Assembly (NCBI GenBank): GCA_019247715.1
Contig: JAFBAO010000008.1
Coordinates: forward strand, 1-35,612
Source of the DNA: Caulobacteraceae bacterium
GTDB taxonomy: Bacteria > Pseudomonadota > Alphaproteobacteria > Caulobacterales > Caulobacteraceae
Reading direction: 5' to 3'
DNA: 35,612 bases
Shown: piece by piece, positions 23,081 through 32,372 of the stretch
Layout: the number at the start of each line of letters is the position of its first letter
Numbering within the stretch: the stretch's first letter is position 1
Position numbers and translations under genes: made by a program
Notes under the pieces: generated by a model
The model's database searches: none
Told to the model about the DNA's origin: nothing
Seen by the model: only the letters and a program-made list of their open reading frames with translations

Positions 23081-23554
23081 TCAGAAAGCCGCGTCCTCGG
23101 GCTGCGCCGCCGCCTTCCGCAGGCAGGCGGCGTCGATCGCGGCGGTCAAGACCTCTTCCAGCAAGGTTGTGGTGTCCGGCTTGGTGATTACGCCGGCCGC
23201 CAGCCGTAGCCGGCTGCGCTGGGCGTCCAGAGGCGAGCTGGACGAGGTGAGGACGATTATCGGGAAACCCGGCCCGGGCCGCTGAGCCAGCGCGGTCAGC
23301 AAATTGAAGCCGTTCTTGCGGGGCATCTGCAGATCGACGAAGGCCATGTCGGGAGCGATTTCGCCGGTCTCGATCGTCTCCATGGCCTCGACCCCGTCAC
23401 GCGCCCGCACGACCCGCGCAACCGCCGGATGGCCGGCGACGGCGTGGGTGATCAGGTAGGCGTCGGCGTCGTCGTCCTCGACGATCAGCAGGCAGAGCCC
23501 GGTATTCGGGGCCGTAGCCGGCTGCGCCGAGGCGATCGAATCAAGGCTCGTCAT
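23081..23554 (-). CDS. Stand-alone response regulator receiver
   Basis: 157 residues from the ATG at 23554 (GGAGAG upstream; the TTG at 23569 is less likely). A 20-residue N-terminal lead is followed by one REC domain: LIVEDDDADAYLI (23-35), Asp74 in MAFVDLQMPRKNGF, IVLTSSSS and the Lys of VITKPD. The double acidic patch plus 'DADAYL' and the length resemble Rcp1/phytochrome-type receivers. It heads the two-gene unit with the 22681-23055 receiver. Confidence 0.9.
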   Translation of the reverse strand: MTSLDSIASAQPATAPNTGLCLLIVEDDDADAYLITHAVAGHPAVARVVRARDGVEAMETIETGEIAPDMAFVDLQMPRKNGFNLLTALAQRPGPGFPIIVLTSSSSPLDAQRSRLRLAAGVITKPDTTTLLEEVLTAAIDAACLRKAAAQPEDAAF

Positions 23555-24091
23555 GGCGGTGCTCTCCAATCACGGAGATCTCGGGTCTAGGGCGTCCGGC
23601 CAGCGGCCTTCCCTAAGCTTTCCCGCTCCGGTTTCCCCAGGGCGAAGACAGGCCGCCGGTACAATCTCCGGTATGAACGTTCTCCGGGTATCGCATTTAG
23701 ATTAACAATTACTAAGGCTCGGGCGCCGCTCTCGACGTTGACAGAAGGCAAGGCGGGCACGATACTTCCCCGCCTCCAGACGAGGGTCGGCGCCCTCGCG
23801 GCTCCAGCGGATATTTGAGGTTCACCCTAGAGTATTTCCGCCAGAGACCCGCGGCCCATCGCCGAACCGGTCTGTCAGATGTGCCGATTGCGTACAGATT
23901 CAATCCGGAACTCCTTTAATATAGTTTGCAAAAGAATTTTATTCGTCAACTATAGCCTATCAAATTCGTCTAACGATGCGAGATCATCTAGATATTGAGC
24001 TTTCCTCCTCTCGGATGGAGAGGTCAACACCCATCGGGGTCCCCTTCACGACGAGCGTTAGCGCGCGCTATATTGATATTCGATTCGGGCC
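23555..24091. other. 537-bp AT-enriched divergent intergenic region
   Basis: No ORF is supported. It is much richer in A/T than its surroundings between about 23690 and 24010 and likely holds the divergent promoters of the receivers at 23554 and 24092. Notable elements are direct repeats TCTCCGG(G)TAT near 23667 and 23682, flanking the palindrome GAACGTTC (23675-23682); TATAGTT/AACTATA inverted arms at 23920-23926 and 23948-23954; and a hairpin CCTCTC-GGATG-GAGAGG at 24007-24023 in the likely leader of the 24092 gene. Confidence 0.4.
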
Positions 24092-24559
24092 GTGACTAAC
24101 CCCAACGATAGATTGGCTCAGCTTCTGCTCGTCGAGGCCGACGATGCGGACATCCTGCTGACCCGGGAAGCCTTTCTGCGCGCGAAGATCAACAACGACC
24201 TGGCCGTGGCGCGAGAAGCCGGGGAGGCGCTTCGCCGTCTGCGCCGCGAGCCGCCTTATGACCACGAACCCAGACCCGATCTCGTGCTCCTCGATCTGGC
24301 GTTGCCGCCTTCGGGGGGGCAGGCGTTGCTCGAGACGATCAAAAAGGACCCGCAACTCTCCGGCGTGCCGGTGGTGTTGCTGACCGGATCCGATGCGGAA
24401 ATGGATCTCCTGAAGAGCTACACGGTCTCCGCGGACGGCTATGTCGTCAAGCCGGTGGAGTTTGACCGGCTGTGGCGGGCGCTTGCCTCGGTCGGTTCCC
24501 TCACCCTCAGCTTCATCGTCGTGGCGGCCTCGACCTTCCCGGTCTCGGGCTCTTCCTGA
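24092..24559 (+). CDS. Rcp1-like stand-alone receiver
   Basis: 155 residues from a GTG at 24092. One REC domain: LLLVEADDADILLTREAF (11-28), Asp68 in LVLLDLALPPSGG, VVLLTGSD and the Lys of YVVKPVEFDRLWRAL. The 'E-A-DDAD' start, the Arg-Arg-Glu-Pro-Pro-Tyr-Asp insertion and the 'KPV-x-F' helix are typical of the Rcp1 group of receivers that pair with phytochrome-like kinases. The first acidic residue pair is E-A rather than E-D, which could weaken Mg2+ binding. The Shine-Dalgarno is poor. Confidence 0.85.
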   Translation: MTNPNDRLAQLLLVEADDADILLTREAFLRAKINNDLAVAREAGEALRRLRREPPYDHEPRPDLVLLDLALPPSGGQALLETIKKDPQLSGVPVVLLTGSDAEMDLLKSYTVSADGYVVKPVEFDRLWRALASVGSLTLSFIVVAASTFPVSGSS

Positions 24560-24675
24560 CCGCTTGCCGAGCCCACGGGCCGCCTGGCGCCGAAATCTGG
24601 AGCTGCGGCCGCCCCTACCTAAATTTCGCGGTTCTGCGCCGGCCATTGGCCGGTGTTTATTGACCTTCCATAAGG

Positions 24676-24681
24676 TATAAT
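24676..24681 (+). promoter_or_regulatory. Possible -10 element of the 24752 receiver
   Basis: A perfect TATAAT (24676-24681) lies in a T-rich spacer 70 bp upstream of the ATG at 24752. No good -35 box is found 16-18 bp before it. An adjacent ACCTT-CCAT-AAGGT hairpin followed by a T-run (24682-24687) may instead be a terminator of the preceding gene. Confidence 0.3.
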
Positions 24682-24751
24682 CTTTTTCGGCTCGGTATCC
24701 GTTGCTAAACCATCCGCTGGTAAGCTTCGGTTTGCAGTCTGGAGCCGATCA

Positions 24752-25243
24752 ATGAGCATTGAAGTGCTAGCCAATCCTCCGTCGCGCATGGATCTGAGCC
24801 CTCAGATTCGACTGGTGCCGCAACCGGCTCGTTCGATGGTGGGCGTGCGCGTCCTCCTCGTGGACGACGATCCGGCCGACTCCAGCCTCGTCATGGACAT
24901 CCTCAAGCGCCACCCGCGCGTCTCCATGGCCCGGGCCACAGATTCGCCGACGTTCGCGCTTCGGGAGATCGAATCAGGCCGGCTCACCGCCGACTTGATC
25001 CTGCTCGACATCCACATGCCGCGGATGGACGGCTTCGAATTCCTGGAGCAGATACGCGAGCTCCCACATATGGCCCAGGTTCCGGTCGTCTTCCTGACCA
25101 CCTCGCGCCTGCGCCGGGATGTTGCGAAAGCCAAGCGAAGCTCGGCCTCCATGTACCTGGTGAAGCCCGACGAGTACTTCGACCTCCAGGCCGGTCTGAA
25201 CGGCGTGATCAGGCGCGCCGCCCTCGGGAGGTGGCCGAATTAG
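24752..25243 (+). CDS. Stand-alone response regulator receiver with N-terminal extension
   Basis: 163 residues from the ATG at 24752 (CTGGAG about 8 nt upstream). After roughly 30 non-conserved residues comes one REC domain: VRVLLVDDDPADSSLVMDIL (32-51), Asp86 in LILLDIHMPRMDGFEFLEQI, VVFLTTSRL and the Lys of YLVKPDEYFDL. No output domain. Its last 35 bp overlap the 3' end of the hybrid kinase gene on the other strand, so the two genes are antisense at their ends. Confidence 0.9.
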   Translation: MSIEVLANPPSRMDLSPQIRLVPQPARSMVGVRVLLVDDDPADSSLVMDILKRHPRVSMARATDSPTFALREIESGRLTADLILLDIHMPRMDGFEFLEQIRELPHMAQVPVVFLTTSRLRRDVAKAKRSSASMYLVKPDEYFDLQAGLNGVIRRAALGRWPN

Positions 25244-26816
25244 GCCTTTCGGCCTCGGCCCGGCCACGCTCGGTTTGCTGGTCGAGAACAGCCCGGACGC
25301 GCTCGGCGAGGTTCTGGGCTCGGAACGGCTTTCTTAGGACCAACGTCGAATCGTTGGGATCTTCGTTCTGCGCGCCGCGGGCCTTGGCGTAGCCTGTGCA
25401 GTAGAGCACCTTGATCCCAGGCTGGCGCTCCGCTGCGAGCCTCGCGAGCTCGTAGCCGAGCATGCCATCGGGCAGGCCGATGTCGGTGAACAAGAGATCG
25501 AAACGCTCGCCCGACTCGAGGAGGGCCAGAGCCTCGGGGCCGGCGCCCGCTTCGCGGCAGACGTAGCCGAGGCCCTTCAGGTGTCGGAGCGTAATGCGGC
25601 GCAGCTCGACGTTGTCGTCCACCACCAGGATCGACTCCCCGCCTCTCGGGGCGTGACCGGCCCCGGCGGCCGCCTCGGTTTCCTTTCCATCGCCCCGCCC
25701 GGCCTTCGGCAGATAGAGTCGCACGGTCGTGCCGACGCCGACCTCGCTGTAAATGCTCAAATGGCCTCCCGACTGCTTGACGAAGCCGTAGATCATGCTG
25801 AGGCCCAGGCCGGTGCCCTTGCCGAGGGGCTTGGTGGTGAAGAAGGGCTCCGTGGCCCGTTGGATGATCTCCGCCGGCATCCCCTCTCCCGTATCGGTCA
25901 CCGACAGGACGACGTAGTCGCCGGGGACGATGTCCGAGTGGATCGCCGGATAGTGCTCGTCGAGGTGGAAGTTCGCCAGCTCGATGGCGATGACGCCGCC
26001 GTCCGGCATGGCGTCGCGCGCGTTGATCGCCAGGTTGAGAAGCGCCTCCTCGACTTGCGAAGGATCGACCTTGGCTTCCCATAGATCCGACGCCAGCGCC
26101 GTCTTGATCTGGATGTTTTCGCCGAGCGTGCGCCCGAGCATGGCCACCATCTCTGGGAGGCGCTCGTTGAGCGCCACGACGCGGGTCGCCAGCGGTTGCT
26201 GTCGGGCCACCGCGAGCAGGCGCTTGGTGAGCTCCGCGCCGCGCAGCGCGGCGTTCAGCGCGTCGCCGGCCAGCTGGTTGCGCTCCTCGTCGTCGAGCGT
26301 GTCCATCAGCATGTCGAGGTTGCCGATCATGACGCCGAGCAGGTTGTTGAAGTCATGGGCGACGCCGCCGGTGAGCTGGCCCAGCGCCTCCACCTTCTGG
26401 GCCTGGCGCAGATGATCCTCGAAACGTCGCCGCTCGGCCCGCAGCGAGGCTTCGCCCAGCTCGCGCTCGATGGCCGGCAGCAGGCGCTTGAACGCCCCCT
26501 TGGGCATGAAGTCGCGCGCCCCGGCGCGCATGGCTTCCACGGCCACGTCTTCGCCGACCGTGCCCGAGACGATGATGAACGGAAGGTCGAGACCGCTGTC
26601 GCGGACCATCTCCAGCGCCTGCACCGCGCCGAAGCTCGGCATGGAGTAGTCGGAGATGACGATGTCCCAGGCCTGCTCGGCGAGCGCTTTGGCCAGCCCC
26701 TCGCGCGTCTCCACGCGTTCGTAGGTGAGGTCGTAGCCGCGCTTGAGCTCGCGAACCAGGAGCGCGGCGTCCCAGTCGCTGTCTTCGACGATGAGCGCGT
26801 GCAATGGCGTGGGCAT
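25209..26816 (-). CDS. Hybrid histidine kinase, REC-HisKA-HATPase-REC
   Basis: 535 residues. Receiver 1 (about 5-115) has Asp56 in [14 protein letters not shown] HisKA-type dimerisation helix has His154 in [18 protein letters not shown], followed by the ATPase domain: N box [15 protein letters not shown]1 DTGEGMP, G2 [10 protein letters not shown]. Receiver 2 (about 390-510) has Asp445 in [11 protein letters not shown]. No membrane segment or separate sensor domain: the input is the first receiver, so this kinase is probably driven by phosphorylation from another kinase. It is the last gene of the chemosensory operon, 20 bp after the Rcp1-like receiver gene. Its 3' end overlaps the opposing receiver gene by 35 bp. 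Confidence 0.92.
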   Translation of the reverse strand: MPTPLHALIVEDSDWDAALLVRELKRGYDLTYERVETREGLAKALAEQAWDIVISDYSMPSFGAVQALEMVRDSGLDLPFIIVSGTVGEDVAVEAMRAGARDFMPKGAFKRLLPAIERELGEASLRAERRRFEDHLRQAQKVEALGQLTGGVAHDFNNLLGVMIGNLDMLMDTLDDEERNQLAGDALNAALRGAELTKRLLAVARQQPLATRVVALNERLPEMVAMLGRTLGENIQIKTALASDLWEAKVDPSQVEEALLNLAINARDAMPDGGVIAIELANFHLDEHYPAIHSDIVPGDYVVLSVTDTGEGMPAEIIQRATEPFFTTKPLGKGTGLGLSMIYGFVKQSGGHLSIYSEVGVGTTVRLYLPKAGRGDGKETEAAAGAGHAPRGGESILVVDDNVELRRITLRHLKGLGYVCREAGAGPEALALLESGERFDLLFTDIGLPDGMLGYELARLAAERQPGIKVLYCTGYAKARGAQNEDPNDSTLVLRKPFRAQNLAERVRAVLDQQTERGRAEAERPNSATSRGRRA

Positions 26817-26836
26817 GGACGGCTCCCCGGGTTATC

Positions 26837-27277
26837 CTAGCGTCCGGTGTTCGGCGGCGGGATGTTCAAGACCAGCCAGTAGAGGCCGAGCTGGGTGACG
26901 GCTTCGGTGAACTGGACGAAATCCACCGGCTTGCGCACGTAGCTGTTGGCGCCGAGCCGGTACCCGTCGAGGCGATCGCGGTCCTCGGCCGACGTCGTGA
27001 GGATGACGACCGGCAGGAGCCGCGTGCGCTCGTTCGACCGCATCTTGGCCAGCACCTCGAGCCCGTCCACCTTCGGCATCTTCAGATCGAGCAGGATCAG
27101 CTGCGGCAGCGCCCTCAGGTTTCCGTCCTCGCCGCGGCCGAACAGGTAATCGAGCGCTTCGGCGCCGTCGTGGGCGACGATGACTTCGTTGAGAATGTTG
27201 CCCTTCTTGAGGGCGCGGAGCGTCAACGCCTCGTCCTTCGGGTTGTCCTCCACCAGCAAGATGATCTTCTCATCCAT
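26837..27277 (-). CDS. Rcp1-like response regulator receiver
   Basis: 146 residues, single REC domain of the phytochrome-partner (Rcp1) type: ILLVEDNPKDEALTLRALKK (6-25), a DYLFGRGED insertion, Asp64 in LILLDLKMPKVDGLEVL, VVILTTSAEDRD, and the KPVDFVQFTEAVTQLGLYWLVLN C-terminus typical of this group. Its start overlaps the stop of the three-receiver kinase by 8 bp, making the two a co-translated pair; the receiver is the likely phosphate acceptor of that kinase. Confidence 0.92.
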   Translation of the reverse strand: MDEKIILLVEDNPKDEALTLRALKKGNILNEVIVAHDGAEALDYLFGRGEDGNLRALPQLILLDLKMPKVDGLEVLAKMRSNERTRLLPVVILTTSAEDRDRLDGYRLGANSYVRKPVDFVQFTEAVTQLGLYWLVLNIPPPNTGR

Positions 27278-29261
27278 GCGCCAAGGCCCCCGGGCCGCCC
27301 GCGCCGTTCGGCAAGGTGAAGAAGAAGGCCGCTCCCCGGTCCACCTCGCCTTCGGCCCAGATCCGCCCGCCGTGCCGGCGGATGACGCGCTGCACCGTCG
27401 CCAGGCCGATCCCGGTGCCTTCGAACTCCTTGGCCGAATGCAGCCGCTGGAAGACGCCGAACAATTTGGAGGAATAGGCCATGTCGAAGCCGGCGCCGTT
27501 GTCGCGGACGAAGAACGCGGTCTGCCCCTCGCTCGTCGCAGCGCCGACCTCGACGCGCGCCTCGGCCCGGTCGCGGGTGAACTTCCACGCGTTGCCGAGC
27601 AGGTTCTCGAACACGATCGTCATGAGGTGGCCGTCGGCCTGGGCGGTCAGGCCGTCGGCCACCACCAACGCCACCTTCCGGTCGGGATCGCGCTGCTCGA
27701 GCCGGCTGCCGATCTTGCGGGCCAGCGCCCCCAAGTCGATGCTCTCGCGCTGCACTTCGCTGCGGGTGATGCGCGAAAGGCTGAGCAGATTGTCGATCAG
27801 CTCCGCCATCTGCTGCGCGGACTCGCGGACGTAGCCGAGGTACTGGCGGCCCTGGTCGTCGAGCTTCTCGGTGTAGTCCTCGAGCAAGGCCTGGCTGAAA
27901 CCGTCGATGCTCCGCAGCGGCGCACGCAGATCGTGCGCGACCGAGTAGGCGAAGGAGTCGAGCTCCTTGTTCTTCATCTCGAGCTCTTCCACCAGGGCGG
28001 CGCGAACCTCGGCGATCTCCTTCGCGGCCCGTGTCTCGGCGGCCTCCAGCTCCCTTTGCAACTGCTGGGCGCGATGCAGCCGGCTCTCCTCCTCGAACAG
28101 CTTGCGCCGGAGCTGGGCGGCGACCCTCGCCTGCAGCACTTCGACTTCGCTCGCCTTGGAGATGAAGTCGTCGGCGCCGGCCCCCAGCGCTTCGAGCAGG
28201 CTGTCGGCGTCGCCCGCGTCGCCCAGCATGATCACCGGCGTCTCGCGCATCACCGGAATGTCCTTGAGGCGCCGGCAGGTCTCCAGCCCCCCGATGCCGG
28301 GCATCCGCGCATCCAGCAGGATGCAGTCCACGGGCTGGACGGCCAGCAGCTCCAGCGCCTCCTCGCCGGAGCGGGCGAGCGCGACGTCGTAGCCGCACGC
28401 GCGCACCGCCGCGGCCGTCCGCTCGAGGTGGGATTCGCTGCCCTCCACCGCGAGGATCTTCTTCGGCCCGAGCAGGCTCTGGGCGATCTCGCCGCCGGCC
28501 TGGGCGCCGGCGCTGCGGAGCATCGCCTTGAACTTCGCCAGGATGACCGCCGTATCGTGGTCCTTGCGCACGAAGGCGTCCGCGCCGGCCTCGAGCGCCC
28601 GCAGCTCGGCGTCCTCTTCTTCCGACGCGGTGAGCAGCAGACAGGGCACCCGCCGAAGGGCGGCGTCGAAGCGGATCCGACGGATCACGGTGGGCCCGTC
28701 GATGCCGGGGAGCACGCCGTCCACGACGACGGCCGCCGGACGGACGAACGCCGCCAGACCCAATCCCTCCTCGCCTGAGGCGGCGGCCGCGACATGGTAG
28801 CCTGCCTCTTCGAGGGTCGCCTTCAAGGCCTCCCTGAAGGTCGCGCTGTCATCGATCAGCAGGACCGTTTCGGTGGTCGGCGCGGAAGGCGCCAGGCGCC
28901 CCGCCAGCTCCAGCGCGCGGGCGACCACATGATTGGGGTCGTAGGGCTTGCCGATGTATTCGTCAGCGCCGGTCCGGAGGCCTCGGACCCGGTCGCGGAC
29001 CTCCGCCTCGGTGGACAGCAGCATCACCGCCGTCTCGGCCGCCGACGCCGTGCCGCGGATCTCCTTCAGCAGCTCGATCCCGTCGGCGTCCGGGAGCAGC
29101 ACGTCGAGGATCGCCAGCGAGAACTGGCCGTCGGCCAGGGCGGCGCGCGCTTCGGCGCCGGTGGCGCAGGCCGTCACCGAGAGGCCGGCCGCCTCGAGCA
29201 TTTCGGCGAGCCCCATGCGCACGGTGAAACTGTCGTCGACGACGAGGATCGGCAGGCTCAT
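27270..29261 (-). CDS. Hybrid histidine kinase with three N-terminal receivers (REC-REC-REC-HisKA-HATPase)
   Basis: 663 residues from the ATG at 29261, overlapping the cheB stop by 4 bp (ATGA). Receivers have Asp53 (LAILDVLLPDADG), Asp181 (AVVVDGVLPGIDG) and Asp317 (CILLDARMPGIGG). A coiled-coil stretch (about 385-432, EEESRLHRAQQLQRELEAAETR) leads to the HisKA helix with His443 in DSFAYSVAHDLRAPLRSIDG, the motif of phytochrome-like kinases, then the ATPase domain (ENLLGNAWKF, DNGAGFDM, GTGIGLATV). No sensor domain and no membrane segment: three stacked receivers suggest it integrates several phosphorylation signals, for example from CheA. Confidence 0.93.
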   Translation of the reverse strand: MSLPILVVDDSFTVRMGLAEMLEAAGLSVTACATGAEARAALADGQFSLAILDVLLPDADGIELLKEIRGTASAAETAVMLLSTEAEVRDRVRGLRTGADEYIGKPYDPNHVVARALELAGRLAPSAPTTETVLLIDDSATFREALKATLEEAGYHVAAAASGEEGLGLAAFVRPAAVVVDGVLPGIDGPTVIRRIRFDAALRRVPCLLLTASEEEDAELRALEAGADAFVRKDHDTAVILAKFKAMLRSAGAQAGGEIAQSLLGPKKILAVEGSESHLERTAAAVRACGYDVALARSGEEALELLAVQPVDCILLDARMPGIGGLETCRRLKDIPVMRETPVIMLGDAGDADSLLEALGAGADDFISKASEVEVLQARVAAQLRRKLFEEESRLHRAQQLQRELEAAETRAAKEIAEVRAALVEELEMKNKELDSFAYSVAHDLRAPLRSIDGFSQALLEDYTEKLDDQGRQYLGYVRESAQQMAELIDNLLSLSRITRSEVQRESIDLGALARKIGSRLEQRDPDRKVALVVADGLTAQADGHLMTIVFENLLGNAWKFTRDRAEARVEVGAATSEGQTAFFVRDNGAGFDMAYSSKLFGVFQRLHSAKEFEGTGIGLATVQRVIRRHGGRIWAEGEVDRGAAFFFTLPNGAGGPGALAHG

Positions 29262-30313
29262 GTGCGGATCTCCGCGGCGCGGACCAGGGCCGCGCCGATC
29301 TCGCCCAGCGGCAGGACTCGCTCCGCCGCGCCCAGCAACACCGCCTCGCGCGGCATGCCGTAGATCACCGATGTGGCCTCGTCCTGGGCGATGGTGAGGG
29401 CGCCGGCGCGTCGGAGCGCCAGCAGGCCGGCGGCGCCGTCGCGTCCCATGCCGGTAAGCAGACAGGCTGCGGCGCTGGGACCGTAACTGGCGGCGACGGA
29501 TTCGAAGAGGACGTCGATCGACGGGCGGCAGGAATGCCGTTCGGCGTCCCGGGTGAGGTGGAACCGGCCCTCGCGCACCTCGAGGTGGCGCCCGGCCGGG
29601 GCGATGGCGACCCGTCCAGCCGAGGCGCTCACCGGGGCGCCCTGCGTGGCGTAGGAGACCGGACGGGCCGTCTGGCTGTCCAGCCAATCGGCGAAGGCCG
29701 CCCCGAACGGCTCGTTGATGTGCAAGACCAGGAGCACCGGGAGCTGGAAGCTGGGCGGCAAGGCGCGCAGCAGCTCGGAAACCGCCCGCGGCCCGCCGGT
29801 GGAAGCCCCGACGGCGACCACCCTCAGCCCGGGCCTTGCGGCCATCACAGGGGAGGCAGTCACGATAGGCGGCGCGCCGGAAAGCGCCAGGCGCGCCCGC
29901 GGATGCGTGATGACCCGGATCTTCGCCACCAGCTTCGCGCGGGCGAGGAAGTCGCGCTCCCAGACGCCCTCGGCTTCCCGGCCGGACATCTTCTCGAGCA
30001 CGTCCACCGCCCCGGCGGCCAGGGCGTCATAGGTCTTGAACACTTCGCCGCGGTTCGTCGAAGCCGACACGATGAGGATCGGCGTCGGAAAATGCGCCAT
30101 GATGTATTCGGTGGCGGCCAGTCCGCTCATGACCGGCAACATCATGTCCATGGTGATAAGGTCGGGCCGCCGCTCCATGCACAGCTCGATCGCGCGCCGC
30201 CCGTCCTCCGCCTCGCCGACCACCTCGAACTCGGGATCCGACTCCAGGATCTCCACCAGGCGCCGGCGCACGGTGTGGGAGTCTTCCACCACCAGGGCTC
30301 GGATCTTGCCCAT
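29258..30313 (-). CDS. cheB: CheB-type chemoreceptor methylesterase/response regulator
   Basis: 351 residues. The receiver domain has Asp56 in LITMDMMLPVMSG and is joined by a linker to the CheB methylesterase domain with its catalytic triad: Ser171 in VGASTGGP, His198 in VLHINEPFG and Asp292 in GMGRDGAAG. The enzyme removes methyl groups or deamidates Gln in the adjacent chemoreceptor, giving adaptation opposite to CheR. It sits 4 bp after the CheA gene and overlaps the next kinase gene by 4 bp. In the Wsp system the equivalent protein is WspF. Confidence 0.95.
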   Translation of the reverse strand: MGKIRALVVEDSHTVRRRLVEILESDPEFEVVGEAEDGRRAIELCMERRPDLITMDMMLPVMSGLAATEYIMAHFPTPILIVSASTNRGEVFKTYDALAAGAVDVLEKMSGREAEGVWERDFLARAKLVAKIRVITHPRARLALSGAPPIVTASPVMAARPGLRVVAVGASTGGPRAVSELLRALPPSFQLPVLLVLHINEPFGAAFADWLDSQTARPVSYATQGAPVSASAGRVAIAPAGRHLEVREGRFHLTRDAERHSCRPSIDVLFESVAASYGPSAAACLLTGMGRDGAAGLLALRRAGALTIAQDEATSVIYGMPREAVLLGAAERVLPLGEIGAALVRAAEIRT

Positions 30314-30317
30314 CGGC

Positions 30318-32366
30318 CTAGCCCAGCAGACGCTGAATCATGGCGAGCAGCTCGGCCTGGTCGAACTCGCTCTTGACCACATACCCCTGGGCGCCGACGT
30401 CGCGGCCGCGCTGCAGATCCTCAGGGGCGTTGCGCGAGCTCACCAGGATCGCCGGCGTGCCCGACAGCATCGGGTCCTGGCGGATACGCTCGATGAAAGA
30501 AAAACCGTCCATCCCCGGCATCTCGACGTCGACCAGGAAGAGGGCGTAGGCGCGCCGATGCGCCTGCTCGAGCCCCTCCTCGGCGCAGGTCGCCACGTCC
30601 ACCTCGAAGCCGGCCGATTCCAGGATGCTCTGCTCCAGCATCCGCGTGGTCAGGGAGTCGTCGATGACCAGGACCAGCGGCGATGCGACGGGCGCCTCCA
30701 ACCCAGGCCGCGTGGCGCGGGCCTCGCTCACGAGGCCGTCGGGGTCGAGCACCAGCTGCGGATCGCCCCCCGCGTCCAGCGAGACGCCGGCGACGATGGG
30801 GCTGGCGAAGGCCAGGTCCGGAAGCGGACGCATGACAATGCGCGCCGCGCCGAGGAGTCGGTCGACTCCGATCGCCGCCAGCCCTGCCGTCCCGGCGACG
30901 ACGACCATCGGCCAGGTCCGAGCGCGAGACGATTCCGATCCGCTCAAGGCGGTCGGCAAGGCCAGGAATGGGATCGCCGCCTGGTCATGCACCACGGTGG
31001 CGCCCGAGGCGGTTCGGGATATCTCATCGCCGCCAAGGCGCATTGTCCGCCGCACGGCGTCGAAGGGAATGCTGGCGATCATTCCGGCGGCCTCCACCAG
31101 CAGGCAATCCACCGCCGCCAGCGAAAGCGGTGCGACGAGCTCGAAGACGGCGCCGGTTCCAGGGCCGGTGCGGCAGCTGATGACGCCGCCCAGCTTCTCC
31201 GCCGCCTCGCGCACCACGTCTAACCCCACCCCACGGCCGGAGACGGCGGTGACCTCGGCCGAGGTGGTGATGCCGCCGCGAAGCAGCAGGCCGATGAGCT
31301 CCTCCGCACCCAGGCGGTCGGCCGCGGCCGCCGGCAAACCCCGGCGCAACGCCGCCGCGCGCACGGCCTCGAGATCGAGCCCTCGCCCGTCGTCGCGGCA
31401 CTGGAACACCACGTCGCGTCCGCGTTGACGGATGTCGATCGCCAAGCGACCGGCGGCCGGTTTGCCCGCCGCGAGCCTTGCCTGCGGCGTCTCTAGCCCA
31501 TGGGCGAGCGCATTGCGCACGATCTGGACCAAGGCCGCCTGGACCGTCCCCAGGAGATAGGCGTCGAGGCGCAGGTCCCCGCCCCTCCCCTCGAACTCGA
31601 CCTGCTTGCCGAGCGCCTCGGCCGCATCCCTGGCCGTACGCTCGAGCGACGTCAGCAACGCGCTGGCCGGGACAAGCCGCAGTTGCTCGGCCAAGCCGCG
31701 CACCAGCCGCAGCTCGCCGTCCAGCTGCCCGAGCGAGGCGCTCAAGGCGCGCTCGGCCCGGTTGAAGCACTTGCGCAGCTCGTCGACGGTCTCGCGCATG
31801 CGCTGGGGCGGCGCCGCGCGCGGGACCGCCTCGTCCCGCGACCTTCGTTGCGCAAACTGCTCCAGCAGCACGTCGGCGAGGCGGCGCCCGCGCTCCAGGT
31901 CGCTCGCCGTGCGGCGCAGCCCGCTCAACAGGGCATAGGTCTCCGAAACGCCCTGCAACAGCGCGTCCATCTCCGCGATGTCCGCACGGACGGTGCGGAA
32001 GAGCTCTTCCGGAGCGGCCGGCGTCGGGGCGCCGGGCGACGGAGCGGCCTCGGCCTGGTTGAGCAGGCGCAGGCGCTGGCCGATGTCGTCCAGACGTCCT
32101 AGGATTCCCCGGATCTGTTCGACGGGGAGCCGTTCGGCCGCGTCGCGGAACGGCGCAAGGTCGTCTTCGATCGCATGGGCGAGGTCGGCGATCTCCAGCT
32201 GTTTCACCACCCGCGCCGCGCCCTTCAGCGTGTGCGCCAGCCGCAGCAGCCTCTGGACCTGCAGGGCGCCGTCGCCCCCCTTCTCCAAGGCGAGCATCGA
32301 CTCGCCGAACTGATCGAGCAGCTCGCGCGCCTCAAGTCGGAAGTACTTGTAGGGGTCCGCGGCCAT
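30318..32366 (-). CDS. cheA: CheA-type hybrid histidine kinase with C-terminal receiver
   Basis: 682 residues. An Hpt domain (about 1-105) has the phosphorylated His45 in RLAHTLKGAA. A dimerisation/helical region follows, then the CheA ATPase core: VRNALAHGLETP, CRDDGRGLD, and GRGVGLDVV. A CheW-like domain (about 405-535) includes LAAVDCLLVEAAGM. The C-terminal REC domain (about 560-680) has Asp613 in LFLVDVEMPGMDGF. A fused receiver is typical of WspE and other alternative chemosensory systems, where it acts as phosphate sink or output. It is 6 bp after the receptor gene in the same operon. No separate CheY with flagellar features lies nearby. Confidence 0.95.
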   Translation of the reverse strand: MAADPYKYFRLEARELLDQFGESMLALEKGGDGALQVQRLLRLAHTLKGAARVVKQLEIADLAHAIEDDLAPFRDAAERLPVEQIRGILGRLDDIGQRLRLLNQAEAAPSPGAPTPAAPEELFRTVRADIAEMDALLQGVSETYALLSGLRRTASDLERGRRLADVLLEQFAQRRSRDEAVPRAAPPQRMRETVDELRKCFNRAERALSASLGQLDGELRLVRGLAEQLRLVPASALLTSLERTARDAAEALGKQVEFEGRGGDLRLDAYLLGTVQAALVQIVRNALAHGLETPQARLAAGKPAAGRLAIDIRQRGRDVVFQCRDDGRGLDLEAVRAAALRRGLPAAAADRLGAEELIGLLLRGGITTSAEVTAVSGRGVGLDVVREAAEKLGGVISCRTGPGTGAVFELVAPLSLAAVDCLLVEAAGMIASIPFDAVRRTMRLGGDEISRTASGATVVHDQAAIPFLALPTALSGSESSRARTWPMVVVAGTAGLAAIGVDRLLGAARIVMRPLPDLAFASPIVAGVSLDAGGDPQLVLDPDGLVSEARATRPGLEAPVASPLVLVIDDSLTTRMLEQSILESAGFEVDVATCAEEGLEQAHRRAYALFLVDVEMPGMDGFSFIERIRQDPMLSGTPAILVSSRNAPEDLQRGRDVGAQGYVVKSEFDQAELLAMIQRLLG

Positions 32367-32372
32367 GAACCC

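Noticed and set aside
23757..23771. Possible sigma-54 promoter (GGGCACGATACTTCC)
   Set aside because: The -24 part fits, but the essential GC of the -12 element is missing.
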